DNA from: Calcarisporiella thermophila CBS 279.70
Lineage: Eukaryota > Calcarisporiellomycota
Reading direction: 5' to 3'
Assembly: GCF_041956535.1 (NCBI RefSeq)
Contig: NW_027192193.1
Span: forward strand, 921,192-985,191
Length of the DNA stretch: 64,000 nt
Part shown: positions 21,868-31,956 of the stretch, one piece after another
Position numbering within the stretch: the first letter of the stretch is position 1
Layout of the letters: every line of letters starts with the position of its first letter
The notes under the pieces: model-generated
Told to the model about the DNA's origin: nothing
The model's input: the letters and a program-made list of their open reading frames with translations, nothing else
Database searches by the model: none
Program-made: the position numbers and the translations under genes

Positions 21868-23037
21868 ATGATCTCGAAAGTTTTGATCATTTCTTTCGTT
21901 TTACTCAACCTTTCGTCTCTTGTGTTTTCTCACATGGAGATGAGATACCCTGCTCCTCGCCGTAGCAAATATAGCCCGTTTGTATAAATGGCTTTGCCAC
22001 CGGAAATACGTGTTGATTTTCTTTCGTTATTATAGCTATTATAGAAGCAAAGGCCAGATTGATTATGATATGAACGCTCCTCTTAACCCGAGACAAGTAG
22101 CAAATGTCAATTTGGCAAATAACTAAATCTCTAATTTTTTATTTGATATATAGTGGCCATTCCCGTGTCGTGGGTATCCTGTTGGTCCTGCTGAGGTTAC
22201 TTTCAAGGCTGGGCAGAGTTTACGTGTGATACTCGAAGGGTCTGCAACACATGGAGGAGGTAATATTGATCCTATTCAACTTGATCAACGTTATCTCATT
22301 AAGTGTACAATAAGGACACTGCCAGTTTGCCCTCCAATATAACAATGGGCCTTTTGTTGTTTTCGAGACATTCATGGAGCGTTGTCCGCTTGATAAACAG
22401 TATACTGTTACTATTCCTTCTACCGCTCCCGCCGGAAACGCAGGTACATAACTGAGATTGTCTCTGTTATTAAAGATTATAAGAGTTTACTGAGAATTAT
22501 TTTCTTGTTATCAGTGTTTGTATGGACCTGGGTAAATGCCATCGGAAATCGTGAATACTATATGGTCAGTTCGAATTTTCGTAGATGCAGTTTTGCTAAG
22601 TCCTTAAAACTTTCCTCCACTTCAATATAGAACTGTGCAGATATTATCATTGAAGGTGCTAGCAGCTTTCTATTAGAGAAATTCCTTTGAATCTCTCTTT
22701 TGACTCTCTATTTGAAATAGGGCCATCCAAGTCTTGCTTGAAAGGGAAAGAGCTGGCTGTAGTTAATTACCCAGGCTATCCCACCATTCCTGAATTCTCC
22801 CAGGACCCAAGTACGTTGTGGTCTTATCTTTATTCACCTCTGTATTTCCTTGCGATTAAAAATTTGGACTATTTGGATCTAGCCCACGGTCGTAAATACT
22901 TTGATAACCGTAAAGATATTGAGGTGTGTGTCGGACGCACTGGAATTGCAGCTGACAAGGGAACGAGGAAATCCAAGCACCATAAGAGGCCGAAGCAGAC
23001 GCCTACGGCTGAAGGAAACATGTCAATTGAGAATTAG
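21868..23037 (+). CDS. Secreted AA11-type lytic polysaccharide monooxygenase-like protein, copy 1
   Basis: Eight exons (21868-21977, 22036-22096, 22154-22259, 22315-22443, 22515-22564, 22631-22655, 22721-22810, 22883-23037) give 241 aa. A 21-residue signal peptide ends at VFS and leaves His22 as the mature N-terminus (HMEMRYPAPRRS), required for a copper histidine brace. The second brace His is probably His90 in [29 protein letters not shown] matches the AWTWFN-x-IGNREMYMNCA signature of AA11 chitin-active LPMOs. FPCRGYPVGPAE and CPLDKQYTV also fit. A PGYPTIPEF block and a Lys-rich tail replace the usual linker. The last intron (22811-22882) is a multiple of three and lacks stops, so a retained-intron form is possible. 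Expected role: oxidative attack on chitin or another cell-wall glycan outside the cell. Activity is not proven. Confidence 0.85.
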
Positions 23038-23903
23038 TCCCCTATATTTCCAACGCACTGGTTGCTAAATATGACATATATGTTGCTTGAATAACGAGAT
23101 ATCATTTAGTTAATTATGTTTGCCTTCACAGTTATATTCTTTCCCTTCCTCTCCTATTGTTGTGTCTAGCTATTTTATTTGTGTCAGATGAAGATCAAGC
23201 TCTATAATTCCTGAATAAGAGGTTCACTCTTCTCTGTGAATCTGAATAATTGTCTCCGATTAACTCCTTTTTTCGTTACTTGAGGGAGCATTGAGTGAAT
23301 ATTGAGAAAAAGAATTCGTACGTATCTCCATCTCTTTGCAATTGAGGCTAAATTGCCTCACATGATTCATAATTAAATTGCCTATTTGATGCTGGCCACA
23401 CAACTCAAGATTATCATATTGAATAGCTCCCATATTTCACCTCTATAAAATTCGTGAGATCTATCCTTCTCCGATCAACCTCCCCAATGTAAGCTTTACA
23501 TAATCATTTTCAACCTGAGTTTACCTTCCCTTGTCACGCGAGATAGGTTTGACAGAAAACAGTTACACCGTAATTATTCTAGGTGTCATCTATCGAAAAA
23601 TCTTAACTTTAGCATTCTCAAATGATAAAGAGGGCCAATCGAGGTTGGTCGATTATCCCAGCCTCTCTTGTAAATGAAAGTGCGAGAGAAAAGATAAAGT
23701 TACTGGGGTTGAAGATCACGCGTCTGCGCATGCCCTCAAATATTCCACCCATCATCGCACAAATTGTTAGAGGATTAATATAAAAGGGCCAGCAGGTGTT
23801 TGAAGATGTGCCTACTAACCTATAGTAGAAACCTCTCGCTCATTCTTCATCTTTCTCCTAGACAAACTATCTTCACGCTCCTTAAGATTGTCGTATTAAA
23901 GCA
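23038..23903. other. Spacer between the tandem LPMO-like genes
   Basis: AT-rich with no gene seen. It ends in the promoter of copy 2, where ATTAATATAAAAGGGCC at about 23774-23790 is a plausible TATA element about 120 bp before the ATG, similar in spacing to copy 1. Confidence 0.5.
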
Positions 23904-25147
23904 ATGTTCTCCCACTTGATCCTATTTTCTCTTGCTCTATTGGCACTCTCAACTGCCGTTTTGGCACATATGGAAGTGGCATATCCCCCTCCCCGTCGAA
24001 GCAAATATAGCAAGTAGGTTAACATTGGGGTTGTCTCGTGTCTTTAGGTAATAATGGAAATCATTTCCACTTCCGCAGCTACTATAAGAGTATTGGCCAA
24101 ATTGATTATGATATGAAGAGTCCTTTGAACCCTGACCAGGTAATACATAGCATCTTAATGCAAGATATATACTATGGGTTAAACTTTTCTTGATAGTGGC
24201 CCTTCCCTTGCCGTAACTTCCCAGAGGGTCCTGCAGAAACAACACTTAAAGCAGGCTCCAATATTCAGGTGCAAATTGTGGGAACGGCAACCCACAATGG
24301 AGGTGAGACCGGAGAATCTCATGAGTACATATTGGATAGTTATAACTGGTGCTATTTGATATAGGGCATTGCCAGTTCGCACTTCAATATCCTGGCTCCG
24401 ATTTCGTCGTATTCCACACGATTATGGAGGAATGTCCGCTTTCGAAAAATTATACTGTGCCCATTCCCGCCTCCGCACCAGCTGGAAAAGCGAGTAAGTT
24501 AACCACTTCTAGGCTCCATCCTACAATCGACACTAAATTCTCTTTAAAGCTTTTGCCTGGACTTGGGTGAATGCGTTGGGGAATAGAGAATATTATATGG
24601 TTTGTCCCGTATTGGATTCACAAGCTCTGTGCCCTATGCTTACAGAATCTTTATTTTCGTAATTGAATAGAACTGCGCTGACGTCAATATTGATGGTGGT
24701 TGACAAACATGAAATGTTGCAGCATTATCCCCTCAATCCACTAAGTACTTCTTCTTATTATAGGACCCACTAAATCTTGCATGAAAGGGAAGGAGCTTGC
24801 CGTTGCTAATTATCCAGGTTATCCAACTATTCCTGAGTTCCATAAGGATCCAAGTGAGTTGTCCAAAATAATATTTTATTTCCATAGCATATTCTCCTAA
24901 ACTCTGAATTAATTCGGACATAGCTCATGGGCGCAAGTATTTCGACCAACGTAAAGACACACAGGTATGCAACAGTAAGAGCGCTACCAACCAAATCAAA
25001 GGGAAATCAACAAAGAAACCAAAGAAAGCCCCCATCTCTCCTGGTACTAGCCCCAAGACTACGAATTCAGTTAAACCCAACAATAGCAAAAAACTCTCCC
25101 CAACTGCTATTCGCGGCTTTGGTGGACAAGGACATCGCCACAATTGA
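23904..25147 (+). CDS. Secreted AA11-type lytic polysaccharide monooxygenase-like protein, copy 2
   Basis: Eight exons (23904-24013, 24079-24139, 24197-24302, 24365-24493, 24550-24599, 24671-24695, 24764-24853, 24924-25147) give 264 aa. The first seven exons have exactly the same lengths as in copy 1 (110, 61, 106, 129, 50, 25, 90 nt), so the pair arose by tandem duplication. The signal peptide ends at VLA before His22 (HMEVAYPPPRRS). The second brace His is His90 (GTATHNGGHCQ), and [20 protein letters not shown] is the AA11 signature. The C-terminal tail is longer than in copy 1, rich in Lys, Pro, Ser and Thr, and ends GFGGQGHRHN. Secreted; the substrate is presumably chitin or a related glycan by family. 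Sixth exon is a 25-nt microexon in both copies. Confidence 0.85.
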
Positions 25148-25372
25148 GTGAGGGTTACCACTGTGTTTGTAAGTTTATTTTACGCTTTTCAGTAAATAAA
25201 TACTAGAACCTCTCAATCAGAAATTAAGTTTATTAATTTAAACTCAATTTCAACTCTACCTTGAATGTTAATAAACGGAGTATTTGCTAAACCAAATGAT
25301 ATTTTTTCCCCTTTCGTTATACTCAGAATTTAAAATGACACAAGGCAGAAAAAAAAATACAAACTACAAAAT

Positions 25373-28300
25373 CTAGAATGGTAAATTGGCGATATCAACC
25401 AAGTGTACGAATTTCTTCCCGAATATTAATGGTACTAATACTAAAGTGATTAGAATGATCATAATCAAACCGAATATCATGCCGAAGAGTACTGCACGTC
25501 TTATTCGCTTTTTGCGTTGCTTTCGCGAGTATATTGGGTTTCGGAAAGCAGGGTACTTTGCGGTAGGTCGGAGCCATAGCAGCATCATGGAATGCCACCG
25601 ATCAGCATAGGGTATAAGGCAGAAAATAAAAAGGATAGTGAGGAGGACATGGGCTACTATGAAATCGGTGGCAAACAGTGTCATCTCCATGATTTTGCAC
25701 GCAAGCTCGCGTGGGGGTTGTGAGAGAGCATACCACCCCAAGTGATTCCACCGCCCGGTCCACCAAGCCCGGTTTGCTTCATCGATATTGAATTCACGAG
25801 TCAGTAAAAGCGAGACTAAGATTTTCAAAAGACACCGCTGCACATTGGCTACCGCCAGCATGCTCAATATGGCGCGTATTGGATCCCAATTTTCTAAAAA
25901 CCAAAGCAACTCGAAAACGACCAGCATGTTAATGATGGCAAAGCCATGGGCGGCACCCGCAACATATCCACCAAACCCAGAATGTTTTTTACACCGCTCA
26001 CGAGCGGAATGCACCTTGGGACGTTCCCAACAGCTACTGCAGAAACTGAAAATACCTCCGAGCAACAACGAGGTTGGAAAAAGCGCAATTAAAACACCTG
26101 CATTGGCAACAATTGGAGCAATAGCCAGCGCAAGCACCTGGAACACTGCATTTCGCTTTTCTTTGACTTCAACATCCTCGGTATCAACGGGAATACTCTT
26201 TACGAAGTCATATGCAGCGACACATATGAATGCAATCAAGACGGGCGTGAATATTTGGCTGAAAAAAATCGCAAAAAACCCTGCACGAGAGCCATTTCCT
26301 AGCAAGGTTGGTACGGACAACTTATCGATTCGTCCCTGATTCGTGTTGGATTGGGTTGATTCTCCGAGACGTTTTCGCTTTAATCCCACGACTTTTGTTC
26401 GTGACATTCTGCAATAAATGATCCAGGAATCCGTGTGCTTCCAGTGATTCCCGCGAGACATCCATCGTAGGAATTGGCGATAGTCGAGTAGAAAATCCAC
26501 GAGGGAGAATTGGTGCGGATTGAATAAAAACGGAGAAAATGCAAGCGCAAACGCAGACACCCAGAGATACGTAAGGTGCGGCAATCCTCCTACGTTTATG
26601 GTAGAGAGAGTGACGAACAAAAGCATAGAGAATATGCGCATTGCAAAATAAATGCTTGGCTCAGCGAATTGGGCAAACAAATGGGAAAAAGGAGCACGCG
26701 ATGTTGTAAACCGGCGCCCAGTGGAGATATACTGTGCACCGCCGAAAGCTAAATTCGAAAGCATTGCGTGGCTGTATGACTGGGTTAAGAAAGTTTCAAA
26801 TAAAGGTGACAAGGATAAGAAATGCTTTCCTAGTCGCACTATGCCATATCGAATCCCTTTCTCCATCACTTCTTGTAAGAAGAGCGGAATAAACGCCACG
26901 CTGAATATGATGAAAATCGATAGAATGCATCGTTTAATCCAGTCATAAATAGGTAGTAGGTCATGACACCCGGGAGGAGTTAGCTCCGTGTTTGGAGAAT
27001 TGACAGGGTCACACAAAGTCAGAGTACTACTCATTACGGAAAGTAGTAGGAGAACGAGGATAAATAGTTGGAGAGAGAGCATGATGGCAATGCTGTTGAT
27101 GTGGAAGCCTGGGTGCGCGTAATAAAATGTGAGGAAGCGATCCAGCGGGAGCTGTGTGCCGAGATAGTAATGTTCGCGTGAGAGAGTTTGCTCTCCCATA
27201 CCGACTCCAATTTTAACAGCGAATTTAAAGATCGAGGAGAAGCCTAGGTCGCGGCCTTTCCCGCATTGATAGTATTCAGAGTGCTTAATCCGTCCGCCTC
27301 GACTGAAAGCCATCATTCCAGCATAGATATCTTCATTCAAATGCAACCCCTTCTGGCCTTTGCTGATGCCTCCTCTTGTTGTCATGAAAGGAAGGCTGAG
27401 GAAGTCTGGGTGACCGTAGTGCAGCTTTCCTCCTACCCTGGCCATAATGCGCTGAGACAAGGTGCCAAATGTTTGCTCTTTGCCTGCGGCCACGTCCCCC
27501 AAAACGCCAATATTTTCCGAGAAAATATACTCTCGGGCCCCGACAATTGCAACTGGTGACTTTTCCTCCTCTCCAGCTGCTTCTTGCTGGTCTTCTTCGA
27601 ATTCACCTAGGATGTTTCTTATCTTAAGACATTCTTCTATTTAATGGTAGAGAAAATCAAGTTAGAAAAAAGACGAATATCTACGTAGCTGTTTTTTTAT
27701 GTTTACCCAGGTAGTTGTCTTGGTTAGCATCGATTAATTGCAGATATTCTCCACGCGTAAAAATGATTGAACTATTTTGGTTATCCCCCTTCCCATCACC
27801 TAGAATCGGATATCCCGGGAGTTGAATGCGGAATATTGGCTTTCTTTTCCCATTGGATATCATTTCGCAATGTCCGTTGATTAATACTGAGAAAAATCTG
27901 GAGGGTTCTCCGGTGTTTTCAGATGGTTCTTCTTCAAGGTAGGCGATATGAAGATCAGGATAGGCACGCAACAACCACTCTGTATCGTCGTATTCCTCAT
28001 CCGTAAAATTCCCGTATCTCTGCATCGAAACTACCAGGCGAAATTTTCGACATGATATGGTGCGCAGCTCTTGCTCTAGCTGATCCGGAAAACTATGAAA
28101 AAGCTTCACGAAATCCGGGTTCTCCAAGCGATAGAGGAGCTCAATTGCTTGGTGATATTGCATGAACCCCGATAAGGTGCGATAGAGTGTCTGGGCACGA
28201 AGAGACGCCCATATACGCGTTCGAAGCACTGATGCCGGCTCAGAATTCTTAAAACCAATGCATTGCAGTGCCATTTCGTCGGCCCGCCCCGATCCAGGAT

Positions 28301-30954
28301 ACTTCATTGAGCCAATGCCATGCTCCTGCAAGTTCTCGAATCTTGTCTCTCCATCCATAAGCTTGGTATCTTGCACAAAGTTTTCCCATTCACCAGGATG
28401 AAGCTGTTTCAAGTATTCGAGCAATGTAATACGAGTATCACCCTCCTCATGTATAATCTCTCGTAGCGACAGTAGGATTTTCTCGGCATAATGTGGTGTA
28501 AGGACAGTGAAAGAGGGCATATGTTCAATCGGACGCGGCTTAGGAAGGGATATGGAGAGGGATTGAGCAAAAAAGGTGATACGCCGCTCTGCCTCGCTCG
28601 GATATTGGGGGAAAAATTCGGATTTGCTTCGATCGTCTTGTTTAGAGACGAAGAAGCTCGGTGGTTTCAGTTTTATCCCAGATCCATCTTCATTTCGTAT
28701 CTATTCAGCAAAAAAAAACTTTCAGTGTGCACTTGTAATCAAATAGACCATTATATAAGCACTGACTTGCTGATAAAGGAGATTTTGAACATGGTCTGAA
28801 GAAATCAGATGCTCTCGATACAGCGCAATCACAATGGCGTTCCATATTTGTGCCACCATTTCCTTAGGTTTGCACCGCTTCATACCCTCGACGTCCAGCA
28901 GTTTCACATAGATGCGATTAGGCAGCTGGGAGAAAATATTCCGCCATGGCGCACAAATCGAGTGTGAAAAAGTGAGAGATATAGAGAATATCGTGCTCCA
29001 TATGACATACCACAGGTAAGTATCAAGGAAGAAGAGCACAAATTCCAAGATAATCATTATCACGAGCATTACCGAGGGTATATTGCGGCAGAGCATACTG
29101 TTTAAAATGCCAGAACAATTGGTGATATTCAACTTGATACCTGCGTGTATAGCATCTTTAAACGAAAGGGACATGAAAAAATAAGACTCAAGTAGCTTGC
29201 ACGTAAATACGCAAATCCAAAGCATAATGGACAAAGCACGTTCGCTTCTGCAAAGCTTTGGATAGGATGCCGTAAAAAAGCGCTCTGCCAGTCCTCGTCT
29301 GGAGTCCGACCTTTGACATTTCCTTCCTGGAAAACAGGAGGTGGGTAAAATGCTAATTATGGTGGAGGTTGCTAGCCCGATAAAAAATTGTATTATTCCA
29401 ACTACTTTTGATAGGGTCCCTCTGCGCTGGTAAAAGACTATATATACTGTGGGCCCAACGTTAAGACATAACACCAGCCCTAGAAGTAGGAGTCTAAGTA
29501 GTATGCGGGCAATCTTTCTCCAATAATAAATGGGGATAAAATAAAGCTCGCAAATAGAAGAGAGCATTAACAACAGCGTTGCAACGGCTCCTCCTAAGCC
29601 CACGATGGACCACTGAACTGCTGTCTCTTGTGCGGCAATCTCTTTTTCAGGCGAAACATATAGACTAGGTGAGGTATACAGAGTATAATACCAGAGAGCG
29701 ACTGCGTGTATGATCCACACTCGCGAAAAATTGACAAAAATATGAAGCATAGTGCGCCGTTCAAGATAAGTTTTTCGAAAGGTCTTGTCCCAGTCAGCCG
29801 CATTTAGTTGTGCAAATCGCTCCTTGGGCGCCAAACGCATTAGGGAGGTGCCATCGTATAACACAATGCGTTGAATGCTTTCACGATGCCAAAAAAATTC
29901 ATTCACATCATCTAACCCCACTGTACGCGCATGGTCCCTCTCGCGCTTTACGTGATTTCCGCGTTGATCCATCTCATAGGTTTGATTTCGAATATAGAGA
30001 TATAACGGTGTAATAACCTGTATCGACAAAGCAATAGTAATCTCTGTAAATAACTAGCATAGTTATTACTATTTCTATCAACATTACTTCACGCAAAAAG
30101 TCGCCCTCCAATTTCTGCTGCGTTAAAGAATCAGAAGCGCTACCATCAAAATCAAGTGCGCACTTGAAGAGAAAACACAGGCACTCAGGTGCGAACCGGA
30201 TCACCGATGCTTCGCCCCATATCAGAAAATATAACGCAAGCTGCCTTGTGTGCTGATGGTCGTCCAACTCCAGCATCCGTTTGCTCCAACGTTCCATTAA
30301 TTTATTGAACTCACATTCTTCCAATGACTCTACTTCTTCGTCGCCGATACTCCATTGTGCATCATCCTTGTCCATCTCTGCGGCAAAATACCATTTGCAA
30401 TAATTGGCCTGAACCCCACCTAGGTAATCCGAGTACAACGTCGTGAGTGCTTGGATGGGGGTCATCCTTGAAGCACGTGAATCAAGCATGCTCATAAAAT
30501 GTTCAAACATATTGTTGACGCTGTCTGTTTGAAATCCAAATCTCCTTGATAAATCCAAAAATATTTCTTTGATCTCCTCTACGGAAATCGAAGTATTCGA
30601 GCCGGCGCGCCATGCGGGATAGTTTTGGTAGACCAGCTGAATGGGCAAAGAGGAGTAATCAAATGAAGTAGAAGGATGCACTGTGGAGGTAGTGGTAGAG
30701 CTATGGCCAGACGAGGGAGAGAAATTGCTGGCATTGGTTTGACGATGTTTATGTTCAAATTGCTGAAGGAGGGTGCGAGAAGTTGGGCTACATGGCCGAT
30801 AACGATTCGCATTCGAACCCCGTATCACTGACAGAGGGTCGAATATAAAATTTTGGGTCTGAGGTGGTGAGGGAACCGTGGACGGGGAAGTGGCGCTTTC
30901 AGGGTCCTCTCCAACGTCCCAGACAATTTCTTCGCCGCTACTGATTCTACTCAT
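25373..30954 (-). CDS. FKS1: 1,3-beta-D-glucan synthase catalytic subunit (GT48, FKS family)
   Basis: Four exons (30954-30088, 30017-28767, 28700-27707, 27636-25373) give a full-length 1791-aa plasma-membrane protein. An N-terminal cytosolic part ([27 protein letters not shown]) precedes a first block of membrane spans. The large cytosolic catalytic domain has [41 protein letters not shown]-type [37 protein letters not shown] and [26 protein letters not shown] second set of about eight spans follows. It makes cell-wall glucan from UDP-glucose and in yeasts is regulated by Rho1; a RhoGEF lies 4.4 kb upstream on the same strand. The hot-spot 1 equivalent reads FMSLSFKDA and hot-spot 2 reads DWIKRCIL. 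The start is the first ATG with acidic N-terminus MSRISSGEE. Confidence 0.96.
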
Positions 30955-31414
30955 ACTTTTGTAGGTTGAAAAGCTCTCCAGATATTTTTTTCTCAATAAA
31001 TTCTCGAAGGGTCAAATAAACTTGGACACGTTCAAAAAACGATACCGCAATAGCCAAGTAATTATCTATCCTATGAAAATCCGATCCGTTCGAAATAACG
31101 ACAACCAACCACTATTCTCACCGTGTGTAGCGTATCAAGTTGGCAAAAATAACCAAGAATAAGTTGGGAGATATTTGGAGAAAAAATAATAATCGAAAAA
31201 TACCCTTTTATTACTCTAGCGAGCACGAGAAAAACGAAAGATTAATGTATCTATAGCCTTGGAGCTGATGAGAGCTTGCAGCTTTGACTAAATCATTTAT
31301 ATTTGCGTGGAATGAAAGAAGCGGCAGCTATAAAGAAAGCCAAGAGGTAATAATAATTCAAGGCGAAAAGTTTAAACATATTGAGAGTATAAAATTCCTT
31401 GTAGACTACTATTT
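30955..31414. other. Upstream region of FKS1
   Basis: AT-rich, with no gene seen. It holds the presumed FKS1 promoter and the 3' end of the small minus-strand gene that stops at 31415. Confidence 0.45.
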
Positions 31415-31805
31415 TTAGGATAATTGTTCGAGTGTACTGCCTAATTTAACCTGATCCATTGTAGTAATATCGAAGAATCTTTTGATATAAGCCAATATGT
31501 CGGGAGGAACCTCGTCTATAATTTCTGTATCGGCTTGAATCAATGTAGTTTTCGGCATCAAGTCGATTGATGGAGAACATTTAATCTTTGGGGGAGAGAG
31601 CCAAACTTTATTCACTACCAGAGATGGTTCCTCAAATCAATCCATCCACTACGAGCCTAGATTCCTTCTCTTCAGTAGGGACATTAATAAAACAAGCTCC
31701 GTTCGTATCTTTTACCAAACCGCACAAGTATGCAATGAAATGAACTTTGCTATACTCTGTCCAAATTATGCTAACTTTTCGGTTCCGGTTATTGCAAGCG
31801 CCCAT
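31415..31805 (-). CDS. Possible small gene, 101-aa protein, unknown function
   Basis: Two exons (31805-31716 and 31630-31415) joined by an 85-nt GT-AG intron give an uninterrupted 101-aa frame. It starts MGACNNRNRKVSIIW and ends DQVKLGSTLEQLS. Neither exon alone exceeds 72 codons. The C-terminal half (TEIIDEVPPDILAYIKRFFD) looks like an amphipathic helix region. There is no signal peptide or membrane span, and no family is recognised. It sits 150 bp downstream of the SLF2-like gene on the same strand, so it could also be a misread part of that gene's 3' region. Support is the in-frame splice and the low chance of an open frame in AT-rich sequence. Confidence 0.38.
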
Positions 31806-31956
31806 GTGTTATGAAAAAGAAACACCAGGCGAATATAGGTCTTTCTTTAACACTGAGTTACGGCTTCGATTACAACCTTGATACAATTGCATTATTCGTA
31901 TTTTGCATGCACTCGCTTTCGTTATTCTACATTATTTGGGTCTAGCCCTTCGACTA

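Noticed and set aside
25788-26339. 183-codon open frame antisense to the FKS catalytic domain
   Set aside because: It is a shadow of the glucan synthase exon; the opposite strand carries conserved GT48 motifs.
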